Positions 1 through 8,310 of a stretch of DNA of 22,369 bases are shown here, one piece after another. Positions within the stretch are counted from its first letter, which is position 1. The number at the start of each line of letters is the position of its first letter. The notes below the pieces were generated by a model. That model ran no database searches and was not told the DNA's origin. It worked only from the letters and a program-made list of their open reading frames with translations. Origin of the DNA: Candidatus Cloacimonadota bacterium (GTDB lineage Bacteria; Hydrothermota; E44-bin80); contig SOKM01000059.1 in the NCBI GenBank assembly GCA_004375785.1, forward strand, positions 1 through 22,369. The letters run 5' to 3'. A program made the translations under genes and the position numbers.

Positions 1-123
1 TTTGCCTCTCAATATAGAACCAAAAGTAACATCATAATAGAACGTCTCCCCCACTTTTAAATCCGCTTTTTGATTTTGAGCAAAGAGAGAAGTTGATAAG
101 AGAAATAAAAGAAGAAGTTTCAT
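1..123 (-). CDS. Secreted DUF3108-like protein, 5' end only
   Basis: An ATG at 121-123 on the minus strand opens a frame that stays open for 41 codons to the window edge. The first 15 residues, MKLLLLFLLSTSLFA, form a clear signal peptide with a likely cut before Gln16. The following stretch, VGETFYYDVTFGSILRGK, resembles the start of DUF3108 proteins (a GE-x-L-x-YD-V pattern), which are exported proteins of unknown function in Gram-negative bacteria. Only a weak AAGG ribosome site precedes the ATG. The DUF3108 assignment rests on about 20 residues and is tentative; that this is the start of an exported protein is more secure. Confidence 0.6.
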   Translation of the reverse strand, partial: MKLLLLFLLSTSLFAQNQKADLKVGETFYYDVTFGSILRGK

Positions 124-216
124 AATATAAATTGCCTTATTGGTCTAATTAGTCTTATCCAGCGAGTTTTGAATGTGAGAATAGTTGACCTCACTTTTAA
201 TCGTATTCATTTGATT

Positions 217-240
217 CACAGGCTGAAGCCTGCGGCTACC
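217..240. repeat. Dispersed hairpin repeat
   Basis: CAGGCT (219-224) and AGCCTG (227-232) form a perfect 6-bp stem with a 2-base loop, followed by CGGCTACC. The form is that of a dispersed extragenic repeat common in uncultured-lineage genomes. It lies between uvrC and the first gene, and no terminator T-run follows it. Confidence 0.5.
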
Positions 241-278
241 AGCTGTTTTCTTTCTTCTTATTGCTTAACATTGGTGTT

Positions 279-2090
279 TTATGATTTTTTGTCATTTTGA
301 TTTAAGAGTTCATCCTTATTGTTCAAATACCTCCATATCTTTAACGCTGTTTTATTGCCAAATCCTTTTACCTTTTCAATATCTTCTACCGTTGCTTTTC
401 GCAATCTTGCTACAGAGCCAAAATGTTTTAAGAGTTCTCTCTTCTTTATCTCACCTATTCCTTTGAGTCCATCCAGGAGTGAAGAACTCAACTCTTTTTT
501 ATGCAGTTTTCTGTAATACTGGATTGCAAAGCGATGCGACTCATCCCTTATTCTCTTAAGAAGTTTTAGAGGAATTGAGTCTAAGGGTAGGGAGACTATT
601 TTCTTTCCAATAAGATGTATGTTTTCAAACTTTTTTGCAAGGCTTATTACAGGTATCTCAAAGCCTTTATCTTTTATGACAGAAAATGCAGCATTCAGTT
701 GCCCCTCTCCCCCATCCACTATTAACAGGTCAGGTCTTTCTTGATTTAACTTCATAATTCGGTTTAACCTGCGTGTTATAACTTCTTTTATCATAGCAAC
801 ATCGTTAATTCCCTTGACTCCTCTTATACGATAATGAAGGTATCCACTTTTTTTAGGTTTTCCATTCACAAAGAGGACTGAACTTCCAACTGCATATTCC
901 CCCATTATGTTTGAAACATCAAACGCTTCCATTTTGATTGGCAGTGATTTAAGTTTAAGTGATTTCATAAGTTCCATTACTTCTTTTGAAGTTTTTGTCC
1001 AGGTCTTTTTAGTCAAAAAATCATTTAGAAAAAGTGCTGCATTCTTATTTGCCATTCTGAGAAGTGCTAACTTTCCTTTTTTAATTTTTTTGATTATCTT
1101 AATCTTTCTTTTTGATTTCGTGTTGAGCCATTTCTCAAGAATCTCCCTGTTACGGGGAATTAAACAAACAATGATTTCCCTGGGGAAGAAATTTCTCTCC
1201 CTGTAATATCCTGTGATAAAAGTTTCCATTGTCTCTTTACTGCCGGTCATTCCTTGAAGGAAGTAGTGATGCTGATATATAAGTTTACCATCTCGGACTT
1301 CATCAACAACTGCACAGAAGTTTCCATTTTCACTGGATAGTCCAATAATATCAATATCAATCTTATACGGAAGAACAACCTTTTGCCTGTTCTGAACCTT
1401 TCTCAGGGCAAAGAGTCTATCCCTTATATCCTTCGCTTTTTCAAACTCCAGATTAACGCTAAGTTGATTCATTAAATCTTCGAGTTCTTTCTCAAGAAGG
1501 GTCTGTCTTCCATCAAGAAATTTGGTAAGATTATCAACTGCTTTTCTGTATTCATCAACAGAAACAAGAGAGATGCAGGGGGCAGAACATAATCCGATAT
1601 GATAATCGAGGCATGCTTTCACAGGAAGTCTCTTTCCACAACTTCTTATAGGAAAAATCTTCCTTCCTGTTTTTATCGTTTTCTTTACCGCCTTGACATC
1701 TGTATAAGGACCAAGATAGAGCGAACCATTTTTCTTAATAATTCTTGTAGGAAAAACTCTTGGAAACTTTTCGTTCAATGTTACCTTAATAAAAGGATAT
1801 TTCTTATCATCCCTGAATTTAACGTTGTATTCTGGTTTGTGGAGTTTTATAAGATTTGCTTCTAAGATTAACGCATCAATCTCCGTTTCGGTAGCGATAT
1901 AATCTATGTTTTTGGTTTTCCCCACCATTCTTTCTATCCTTGGTCTCAGGGAAGAATCCTTCGTGAAATAAGTAGATACCCTCTTTTTCAGGTTTGAAGC
2001 TTTACCAATATAAATGATTTTCCCCATCCTGTCCTTCATCAAGTAGATACCAGGATTATTGGGAATGTTCGCAAATAAGATATTCTTCAT
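279..2090 (-). CDS. uvrC: UvrC, excinuclease ABC subunit C
   Basis: UvrC makes both incisions around a lesion during nucleotide excision repair, working with UvrB in the cytoplasm. The 603-residue length is normal. In order: a GIY-YIG nuclease domain (Gly14-Ile-Tyr16, Tyr27-Ile-Gly29, metal ligand Glu77 in LILEAN); a UVR motif for UvrB contact around residues 195-235; the RNase H-like second nuclease domain, with FDVSN, LLIVDGGEGQL and ESHRFAI carrying its acidic and His residues; and two helix-hairpin-helix motifs at the C-terminus (LKGIGEIKK and VKGFGNKT). The ATG overlaps the stop codon of the upstream sppA as ATGA, which suggests coupled translation. All key residues are present. Confidence 0.97.
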   Translation of the reverse strand: MKNILFANIPNNPGIYLMKDRMGKIIYIGKASNLKKRVSTYFTKDSSLRPRIERMVGKTKNIDYIATETEIDALILEANLIKLHKPEYNVKFRDDKKYPFIKVTLNEKFPRVFPTRIIKKNGSLYLGPYTDVKAVKKTIKTGRKIFPIRSCGKRLPVKACLDYHIGLCSAPCISLVSVDEYRKAVDNLTKFLDGRQTLLEKELEDLMNQLSVNLEFEKAKDIRDRLFALRKVQNRQKVVLPYKIDIDIIGLSSENGNFCAVVDEVRDGKLIYQHHYFLQGMTGSKETMETFITGYYRERNFFPREIIVCLIPRNREILEKWLNTKSKRKIKIIKKIKKGKLALLRMANKNAALFLNDFLTKKTWTKTSKEVMELMKSLKLKSLPIKMEAFDVSNIMGEYAVGSSVLFVNGKPKKSGYLHYRIRGVKGINDVAMIKEVITRRLNRIMKLNQERPDLLIVDGGEGQLNAAFSVIKDKGFEIPVISLAKKFENIHLIGKKIVSLPLDSIPLKLLKRIRDESHRFAIQYYRKLHKKELSSSLLDGLKGIGEIKKRELLKHFGSVARLRKATVEDIEKVKGFGNKTALKIWRYLNNKDELLNQNDKKS

Positions 2091-4468
2091 TCAATCCTAA
2101 ACGTATAAGGCATAATGTAGAGGATGTTTTCATTTTCGTATATTCTGTATCTCTCAAGGTCACCTATGATATCAAAAAGTTCTTCCGGGATATATGTTTT
2201 CAGGTTAGACACTCCACCAAAACCAGAACTGAATAGCCTAAAACCCTTGTATTTTGGATATATTTTTATGCCGACTTTTGTATCCTCTGATAAACCTGCT
2301 TTTCTTTTTGCAATCTTTATTGCCTCAGCAAGTCCGCCTATTTCATCAATGAGTCCTAGCTCCTTTGCCTGAACACCTGTCCATATTCTTCCTCTACCAA
2401 TTGAATCAACTTTTGAAGTAGAAAGTCCTCGCCCCTCTGCAACCTTCTTGATAAAATCCTCATAGAATTCCCGTATGTCTTTTCTGAGTATTTCCCTTTC
2501 TTCTTCTGTGAATGGCCTTGTTGATGAAAACATTGACGCATGCTTTCCCTTTTCAATTGTCTCATATCTGAGGCCTATCTTTTCGTAAAGTTTTTTAAAA
2601 TTAAACTTTCCTCCAATTACTCCAATGGAGCCAGTAATGGTGCCTTCGTCTGCAAGGATTACATCAGCTGGGCAGGCTATGTAGTAACCGCCCGAACCAG
2701 CAACATCTGACATAGAAACAATGAAAGGCTTTCTGTTCTTTCCTTCTGTAGTTTTCTTAACTTCTCTCCATATAACATCGGATGCAAGCCCTGAACCACC
2801 ACCGCTGTCTATCCTGAATATTATTGCTTTTATATTTTTATCCTTTCGTGCAGACCTTATTGCCTTTACTATGGTCTCAGACCCCATCATGTTACCGGGG
2901 AAAAGGCCACCCGTGGAACTCTTTCCAGAAACGATGTTTCCCGTTGCATAGATTATTGCTATCTTATCTCTCGGTTCGGGTTGCCAGTCATAGACATAGT
3001 CCTTCAACAAGGTGTATTTTCTAAGCGAAATAACCTTTGTTTTTCCTCTTTTTAGCCTCTCCGCTACTTCATCCTCATATAATAGTTTATCTACAAGAGC
3101 GGCATCCTTTGCTTGCTTTGCTGTATATGGGCCCTTGTCAATCAAATCCTTCAGGTGAGTGATATTCATATTTCTTGATTTTGCAATCGTTGAAGTAAAC
3201 TGATGGAAAAGATCATCGAGAACTGCATTGTGCGCTTCCCTGAAACCAGAACTCATACTGTCCTCAGTAAAGATTTCAGAAGCAGATTTGTATTTACCAA
3301 TACGCTCTGCCTCAACTTCAATCCCAATTTTATCAAGGGTTCCTTTCAAGAAGGGTATCTCGGAATACAAACCTGTCAGATTGAGAAAACCCGAAGGATT
3401 CATGAACAGTGAGTCTGCGACCGTTGCGAGACAGTAACTGCTATTCCCAAATGATTGCGCATAGCAGTATATCTTCTTATCCTTGCTTTTAAAATCTGAT
3501 AAAGCTTTCCGTATTTCCTGTTTCTTGGCAAATCCACCACCAGGTCCATCTATTACAAGATAAATACCTTTTGCGTCAGGGTCATCTCCAATCTTTTCAA
3601 TAATATCAAGAATCTCTTTGAGCGATGGATACTTTTTGCTGAAGATACCTATTTTCCTTCGTTCTTCTATAATTGGACCTTTTAATTTCATCTCAACCCA
3701 GTATTTCTTCTTGCTTTTTAAGACAGTTCTGTAGCGGTCAACACTGAAATGTGTTACTGCATAACCCTCTTTGAATTCACTATCTTCATCGAAATTACCG
3801 TAACTTTCTATCCCAAAATTTCTGAAGTTAATTCCCACTCCCACTCCAAAATCATCTTCAGAGTAATGACCTTTCAGGATTATGCCTTTAACAGGCTCAA
3901 ATTCTGCTGCAGCGGTCAGATTTAACTCATCGCCATAATCCAATGCCTTGATCTTATTGAGACTTCCGTCAAGTGAAATGGTGAACCTGTTCCCGAAAGG
4001 TCTTACGCCTAAACCGATAATGTATTCAGGATTGAACCCATCAGGAGAATTTATGTTCATTCCTGTTAAACCAATTGATAAAAAATTAGCTGGTCTGTAA
4101 AGAAAACCTATGTCCCACTGCCCGCTTCTTTTCCCATTTGTGAACCAGCTATAGCCAGAACCAAAGTAGAAATTTTTTCCAACCGGGGTTCCGTAAGAAA
4201 TGGTGTATGAACTGAAATTCTTTTTTTCGCCGTACAAATGGCTGTTGAATCCAATACGTCCTGCCCTTAGGAAGATAGATGTTTCATCTATAAATCCCAA
4301 TGTATCGAAAGGACTGATTATATACCCCTCGAATGTTCTCTTAAACCCAAGCCCAGCCGGATTTATAATTGTGGACAAAGCATTATCACTGACTGCAACA
4401 GACTCAAAAGCGTATAGCAGTGTACTTATGGAACATACAAATAGAAATACAAAAATAGCTTTTTTCAT
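2087..4468 (-). CDS. sppA: SppA-family signal peptide peptidase with N-terminal outer-membrane-like domain
   Basis: A serine protease of family S49, expected to degrade cleaved signal peptides or other membrane peptides from the periplasmic side. The start at 4468 is preferred over an upstream in-frame ATG at 4531 because it has AAAGGAGGTA just ahead and begins a signal peptide (MKKAIFVFLFVCSISTLLYA). The protein is 793 residues. It has the two tandem S49 domains of the long, E. coli-type SppA: the general base is expected at Lys394 (GKYKSA) and the nucleophile at Ser592 (SDVAGSGGYYIA). Residues about 21-245 are not part of the protease. They are rich in alternating aromatic and Gly residues and begin DNALSTIINPAGL, like PorV/OmpP1-type outer-membrane barrel proteins. 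The stop overlaps the uvrC start; the eRF1-like gene ends 56 bases upstream. Confidence 0.93.
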   Translation of the reverse strand: MKKAIFVFLFVCSISTLLYAFESVAVSDNALSTIINPAGLGFKRTFEGYIISPFDTLGFIDETSIFLRAGRIGFNSHLYGEKKNFSSYTISYGTPVGKNFYFGSGYSWFTNGKRSGQWDIGFLYRPANFLSIGLTGMNINSPDGFNPEYIIGLGVRPFGNRFTISLDGSLNKIKALDYGDELNLTAAAEFEPVKGIILKGHYSEDDFGVGVGINFRNFGIESYGNFDEDSEFKEGYAVTHFSVDRYRTVLKSKKKYWVEMKLKGPIIEERRKIGIFSKKYPSLKEILDIIEKIGDDPDAKGIYLVIDGPGGGFAKKQEIRKALSDFKSKDKKIYCYAQSFGNSSYCLATVADSLFMNPSGFLNLTGLYSEIPFLKGTLDKIGIEVEAERIGKYKSASEIFTEDSMSSGFREAHNAVLDDLFHQFTSTIAKSRNMNITHLKDLIDKGPYTAKQAKDAALVDKLLYEDEVAERLKRGKTKVISLRKYTLLKDYVYDWQPEPRDKIAIIYATGNIVSGKSSTGGLFPGNMMGSETIVKAIRSARKDKNIKAIIFRIDSGGGSGLASDVIWREVKKTTEGKNRKPFIVSMSDVAGSGGYYIACPADVILADEGTITGSIGVIGGKFNFKKLYEKIGLRYETIEKGKHASMFSSTRPFTEEEREILRKDIREFYEDFIKKVAEGRGLSTSKVDSIGRGRIWTGVQAKELGLIDEIGGLAEAIKIAKRKAGLSEDTKVGIKIYPKYKGFRLFSSGFGGVSNLKTYIPEELFDIIGDLERYRIYENENILYIMPYTFRIE

Positions 4469-4524
4469 TTTACCTCCTTTTTCTTCTTTTTGGATTAATG
4501 TGTCCAATAAAACTCTATAGTCTT

Positions 4525-5643
4525 CTACCAACGTAAGAGTGCAGCTATCCCGCCTGATGCGTCGAGTTCTTTACTTGTTTTTATAAACTTTACCTCACCA
4601 TTAAGTTCCCATGTTTTTTCAATAATCTCATCTATGATATCAGGAACTTCGACAATCTTTTTACTGCAGAGAGAGCATTTTTCAATTCTTGTTGTGTAAG
4701 GTGTTTCACAACTGTTACATTTATAACCAGGTAGAATAAGGTCCTCCTTGACTATCAAAGTGTGTATTCGTGCCTGATGCAGCATTTTTACGGTTTCTCC
4801 AAGTCCGCTAACAGCAAGATGTTTCTTACCAAGTCTGTCAAATAATGTCTTAAGGTATTTCTTTGATTGTTTCTTTTCAAAGTTATTAATTATTTCATGG
4901 ACAGAAGAAAAAATTTCAGATGTTGAATCATCTATGCTACCCTCAACATCTCCAACAATAATTTTCTGTAGTGAGCTGTGTAGAATATTTTTAAAATTAA
5001 ACACTGCTTTTCGCGAACCTCCGAGGATAAGGTGATCAAATTTCTCTTTTTTATAGAGTCCATACAGAACATCACTTATATTATTCAAGTGTTTTATTGT
5101 TTGGTTTTTGATATGCCGCTGAAATCTTGCCTGTGACCACCCTCCTTTTTTATGCCTGCCCTGAATTTCCTCAGAAAATTCTTCTCTCTCGTTCACTATA
5201 CCAGTATAACTGCTGAAAAATCGTGCCTTTTTTCTGTCTACAAAAACAATAAAATATCTTTCATTTTCATCAAAAAATTTTACAAGGGGTCTGGTGTAAG
5301 GGTCTGCATCTATAATAAAACGTCCCTTTAATCTGGTCGGAAGTGGATAAACCTGCCACAGATTCAATCCTGTTGAAGAGAATATTGCAAGCCCTTTAGC
5401 TTTCTCATCAAATTCATAATCAATAAAACGAAATATTTTTTCTGCATCTTTTTCAATAAACTCCTTCTGTTCATCGTTGAATCTTGAAAGATTGGCGGTT
5501 CCCTTTTTAATCAGTCCCTTTGCAAGGGTTTTGTATTTCTTTTGAATAAGGAAAACCGGGGGTATTCCTAAATAGAAACTGATAATTGGATATTTATCTG
5601 AAGAAATTGTCATTAATTTTTCAACCTGTTTTATGGTTATCAT
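4525..5643 (-). CDS. Bacterial eRF1-like protein (BAERF/Vms1-related), putative ribosome-rescue hydrolase
   Basis: 372 residues related to archaeal/eukaryotic release factor 1 and to the Vms1/ANKZF1 peptidyl-tRNA hydrolases. Visible landmarks: the conserved loop HKKGGWSQARFQRH at 164-177, whose Gly-Gly-x-x-Gln (Gln171) sits where the eRF1 GGQ and Vms1 GxxQ catalytic glutamines lie; an L7Ae-like region after about 240; a four-Cys zinc ribbon (Cys309, Cys312, Cys323, Cys326); and the ending ASGGIAALLRW, which is very like the GGIAALLRY end of aRF1 family members. In Vms1 the equivalent enzyme frees nascent chains from stalled 60S subunits; the same role in bacteria is inference. AGGAGGTTGA precedes the ATG. 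First gene of the operon with sppA and uvrC, under the promoter at 5722-5749. Confidence 0.88.
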   Translation of the reverse strand: MITIKQVEKLMTISSDKYPIISFYLGIPPVFLIQKKYKTLAKGLIKKGTANLSRFNDEQKEFIEKDAEKIFRFIDYEFDEKAKGLAIFSSTGLNLWQVYPLPTRLKGRFIIDADPYTRPLVKFFDENERYFIVFVDRKKARFFSSYTGIVNEREEFSEEIQGRHKKGGWSQARFQRHIKNQTIKHLNNISDVLYGLYKKEKFDHLILGGSRKAVFNFKNILHSSLQKIIVGDVEGSIDDSTSEIFSSVHEIINNFEKKQSKKYLKTLFDRLGKKHLAVSGLGETVKMLHQARIHTLIVKEDLILPGYKCNSCETPYTTRIEKCSLCSKKIVEVPDIIDEIIEKTWELNGEVKFIKTSKELDASGGIAALLRW

Positions 5644-5721
5644 TCAACCTCCTTCTTTTCTCTGTTTACATAGTTTATTTGGGAAAGCATAGAGCAGGTT
5701 TTTCTTTCCATTCTACTCAAC

Positions 5722-5749
5722 ATTATAATCAAGATTTTTCAAAAGTCAA
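5722..5749 (-). promoter_or_regulatory. Sigma-70-type promoter for the eRF1-like/sppA/uvrC operon
   Basis: On the minus strand TTGACT (5744-5749) and a perfect TATAAT (5722-5727) are 16 bases apart. Transcription would begin near 5715, giving a leader of about 70 bases before the ATG at 5643 with its AGGAGG site. Confidence 0.7.
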
Positions 5750-5784
5750 GAAAATTTTGCCACGAAGACACGAAGACACCAAGA
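5747..5784. repeat. Direct repeat, left copy, with 8-base tandem units
   Basis: CAAGAAAATTTTGC leads into three 8-base units: CACGAAGA, CACGAAGA, CACCAAGA (5761-5784). A diverged copy with the same lead-in lies at 6974-7012, so the pair brackets the plus-strand gene at 5894-6970. Confidence 0.75.
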
Positions 5785-5839
5785 TTTATTTTTAATGTTT
5801 TAGAGAAGAGGACATATGAAAAATTTTTTAAAAAAAGAT

Positions 5840-5868
5840 TTGAATTTTGTTAAAAATTATGTTATAAG
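5840..5868 (+). promoter_or_regulatory. Putative promoter of the coiled-coil/PH-like gene
   Basis: TTGAAT (5840-5845) and TATAAG (5863-5868) are 17 bases apart in an A/T-rich stretch. The start codon at 5894 follows with a strong AAAAAGGAGG site at 5880-5889. Confidence 0.55.
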
Positions 5869-5893
5869 GAGTTAAATAGAAAAAGGAGGAAAA

Positions 5894-6970
5894 ATGTATC
5901 AGAAGAATGAAGAAAAGGTAGGGAAATACAGGGCAAAACTCTCTTCACTTGAGAGTGAAATCTCAAGTTTGAAAAGAAAATACCTATTCGAGGATATTTT
6001 CAACAATGTAAGGGATATTGAAAGGAAACTTTCAGGCGTTGAAAGGGGTATGCGAACTTTGAGACAGAAAGGTTTTATCTACGGCAAAGATTGGGAAAAT
6101 TCCGTTTCGAATTATAAGGGCGAGCTTCCAAATATAAAATCAAGTATCCAGATGGAATCAAACAACATTTCAAATGCACATTCGTTTACACTTAACCAGA
6201 TAACCTCTGAAATTTCCTCAATCCGCAGTAGTTTTGTGAGCAGTCCCGGAAATTATTACAGCCATATTGACTCACTTGAGTCAAGAATGTCACCCATAAA
6301 ATCGCTCGTAAACAATGCAGAAAACAAACTGAAAGCTATAATTCAACCAATGGTTGAAAAAATAGACAGGCTTAACGCGAAAATTGGCAGGATTGACAAA
6401 GGATTTGAGAATATTGAAAAGGCATCGTTCAAGTTACTGGCAGGAGAAAACCTCGTAGATGTTTGGGACGCGCAGTACCTAAAAGAAGGGAAAAAGGGAC
6501 CGAAGGGCTTTATTTACCTTACTGACAAAAGATTCAGGTTTGAACAGAATGAAGATGTTGTTGTATCGAGAAGATTCTTGGTGATTACAAAGAAAGAACG
6601 CAGACAGAAACTGATGATTGACGAACCCATCGGACTGATTTCTTCTTCGAAAGATAGTGAAAAAGGATTTTTCCTTGCACGGAAGGAAATGCTTGAATTG
6701 GGATTTGGACAGGGCGCAAAGATAAGAAAGGCTACCTTCAGAACACATATGGATTCAAAGGAAGTGGATGATATTCTTGATTCGGTAATATCCGGGGGAA
6801 TATCGGCAACTATGGTAAGTGATGCTAAAGAAAAAGCAAAGGAGAGAGAAGGGAAACCACTTCCCAAAATAGATAAGTGTCCCGCCTGCGGTGCAAGTTT
6901 CAACAAGCCAATCGTCAAAGGGATGACACATATAAAGTGTGATTTCTGCGGGAAGCTGATTAACTTCTAA
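5894..6970 (+). CDS. Coiled-coil protein with PH/GRAM-like domain and C-terminal zinc ribbon
   Basis: A 358-residue cytoplasmic protein with no signal peptide or membrane segment. Residues 1-170 are heptad-rich with Ser/Lys/Glu and predicted to form long coiled coils. Residues about 175-305 look like a bacterial PH/GRAM-type fold: LLAGENLVDVWDAQYLKEG opens it, then GFIYLTDKRFRFEQ, typical of the 'YLTnkRl' strand of such domains. The C-terminus is a rubredoxin-type zinc ribbon, Cys329-x2-Cys332 and Cys349-x2-Cys352 (CPACG...CDFCG). Such coiled-coil plus ribbon arrangements suggest a scaffold or membrane/nucleic-acid adaptor, but no enzymatic role can be read. It is monocistronic with its own promoter, on the opposite strand to both neighbours, and flanked by direct repeats. 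Function unknown. Confidence 0.85.
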   Translation: MYQKNEEKVGKYRAKLSSLESEISSLKRKYLFEDIFNNVRDIERKLSGVERGMRTLRQKGFIYGKDWENSVSNYKGELPNIKSSIQMESNNISNAHSFTLNQITSEISSIRSSFVSSPGNYYSHIDSLESRMSPIKSLVNNAENKLKAIIQPMVEKIDRLNAKIGRIDKGFENIEKASFKLLAGENLVDVWDAQYLKEGKKGPKGFIYLTDKRFRFEQNEDVVVSRRFLVITKKERRQKLMIDEPIGLISSSKDSEKGFFLARKEMLELGFGQGAKIRKATFRTHMDSKEVDDILDSVISGGISATMVSDAKEKAKEREGKPLPKIDKCPACGASFNKPIVKGMTHIKCDFCGKLINF

Positions 6971-6973
6971 TGA

Positions 6974-7012
6974 CAAGAAAAATTTTGCCACTAAGTCACA
7001 AAGACACAAAGG
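6974..7012. repeat. Direct repeat, right copy, with 8-base tandem units
   Basis: CAAGAAAAATTTTGC leads into CACTAAGT, CACAAAGA, CACAAAGG (6989-7012). Compared with 5747-5784 there is one indel and about five substitutions, in the same orientation. It starts immediately after the stop of the 5894-6970 gene. Confidence 0.75.
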
Positions 7013-7064
7013 TTTTAAAGCCATATCAAGGAAATGTGATACAGAAAAACACAAATTTCAACCA

Positions 7065-7946
7065 TTATTTGAGAAATTTTTCTATAAAATCCTTGTTAGA
7101 CATGTGTATTGCTTCTCTTACTCCTTCAATTCCTTTGACTTTATTAATCTCAGTGAAAATACTATATCCCAATCTGTGTGCCAATTTTGATTCTCCAAAC
7201 CCTCGTCTCATAAAATCTTCTGTTTCTTTTAGTTCTCCACTTATTAAACTATTTGATAGGTGTTTATATTCTTGAAATAGATTCATACGATTTGTTTTAT
7301 TCGTTGAAATGTTATAGTCTTCCTGTATAGGTGAACCTGTTTTAGGCAGGTTATTTTTAACTCTATATTCCTCTGCTGAAAAAACACCTGCACCTTCGTA
7401 TTGAATTGCATTATCGAGCAGGTTTTTCATATACTCTGATGTGTCTATTTTAAAGAAGTCTAAAATTGGTCCATGAATAGTCTCATAATAAGTATGAGTT
7501 GTCTCATGTATTATTACGGAAATGAGTTCTCTATAATCTTTTAAGCATATTTCTGAGTTTAAATTCACACATACAATATTATTTATACCAATCCCAATAT
7601 CATAACCCACCACTGGAAAAACCATCGTAATTTCATTATTGATATTGTTAAATAATTTTCCAGTATACTCTCTTACTTCTTCTACCCATTTTTTTTCGTG
7701 TGTTCTAAGCATTTTATATAATGCTTTTATTCTATCAACATTTTTAAGTAAATTTCTAAGTCCATAAGCCTGATCGCTTATACCTTTAACTGCATCATCT
7801 ATAGATTTTAAGTTGAAATCATTTCCTGTAAGTAGGGCATGAGATAATATTGTTTGAAATCCAACATTACTTTCTAACTCTCTAATATCAGCGTTCCCAT
7901 CTATTATTTTAAAAAAAGTATCTACATATGAATAGTCTACCTTCAT
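7065..7946 (-). CDS. Zincin-type metallopeptidase-like protein (HETTH)
   Basis: 293 residues with no signal peptide. VIIHETTHTYYE at 144-155 contains a HExxH zinc site (His147, Glu148, His151). A downstream QYEGAGVFSAEEY segment (182-194) could supply the third, glutamate ligand (Glu184 or Glu192/193), as in gluzincins; DUF2268-like peptidases have a similar layout. The substrate cannot be inferred. The ATG at 7946 has no clear Shine-Dalgarno sequence. It lies 60 bases beyond the edge of the palindromic site at 8007-8079, the spacing seen between sites and genes elsewhere in the island, so it is probably the last (distal) cassette gene. A/T-rich composition resembles the 9.3-10.4 kb genes more than the APH/acetamidase genes. 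Confidence 0.72.
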   Translation of the reverse strand: MKVDYSYVDTFFKIIDGNADIRELESNVGFQTILSHALLTGNDFNLKSIDDAVKGISDQAYGLRNLLKNVDRIKALYKMLRTHEKKWVEEVREYTGKLFNNINNEITMVFPVVGYDIGIGINNIVCVNLNSEICLKDYRELISVIIHETTHTYYETIHGPILDFFKIDTSEYMKNLLDNAIQYEGAGVFSAEEYRVKNNLPKTGSPIQEDYNISTNKTNRMNLFQEYKHLSNSLISGELKETEDFMRRGFGESKLAHRLGYSIFTEINKVKGIEGVREAIHMSNKDFIEKFLK

Positions 7947-8006
7947 TTAATCACTACATGATTTTAAATAATTTACTTGTATCATTAGATTTAGGTGAGA
8001 TATTGC

Positions 8007-8079
8007 GTATAACGGTTTCGGTACATATGAAGTCCCGCCCTGGCGGCATTTTTCATCTTACATATGCACCGTGTTATAT
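8007..8079 (-). repeat. attC-like imperfect palindrome, site A
   Basis: 73 bp. Outer edges GTATAAC (8007-8013) and GTTATAT (8073-8079) are near-complementary. Inner arms CGGTACATATGAAG (8019-8032) and CTTACATATGCACCG (8057-8071) pair with one extra-helical base (A8060). The apex holds a small CCGCC/GGCGG stem. On the minus strand the downstream edge reads GTTATAC, close to GTTRRRY. The right half matches site B at about 37 of 41 positions. The size, two-box layout and unpaired base fit integron attC sites; it could instead be another mobile hairpin repeat. Confidence 0.6.
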
Positions 8080-8106
8080 GAAGTTCGGCAACATTCCTGA
8101 TATTCA

Positions 8107-8304
8107 TCAAATACCGCGAAGAATTCTATAACCATCCGATGTTCTTTCGTATTTATAGCCATCTTTCTTTAATCTTTCGATATTAGTCCTTCTCCACCTC
8201 TCCATATCGGTTTTGGTAACTATTTTACTCATCTCTTTGGTCAATTCTTCTCTAATCTTATGGAGTTCATCAAAGACGACTGATTTCCACGATGGTTTAC
8301 TCAT
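8107..8304 (-). CDS. Small basic/coiled-coil hypothetical protein
   Basis: 65 residues, charged, mostly helical (FDELHKIREELTKEMSKI) with a short beta-like end (GYKYERTSDGYRILRGI). It starts 6 bases after the stop of the TolB-like gene and has a good GAGGTGAT ribosome site that overlaps that stop, so it is the third gene of the 9224-8107 unit. Size and charge are compatible with a toxin-antitoxin component, but no family is recognised. It ends 27 bases before site A, as expected for the 3' gene of a cassette. Confidence 0.6.
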   Translation of the reverse strand: MSKPSWKSVVFDELHKIREELTKEMSKIVTKTDMERWRRTNIERLKKDGYKYERTSDGYRILRGI

Positions 8305-8310
8305 ATGCCA

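Noticed and set aside
4469..4531. Upstream ATG at 4531 giving an 814-residue SppA
   Set aside because: It overlaps the preceding gene's end, has no ribosome site, and would bury the clear signal peptide that starts at 4468.
5761..7012. CRISPR-like short repeats
   Set aside because: Units are 8 bases with no spacers; only two small arrays more than 1.2 kb apart.
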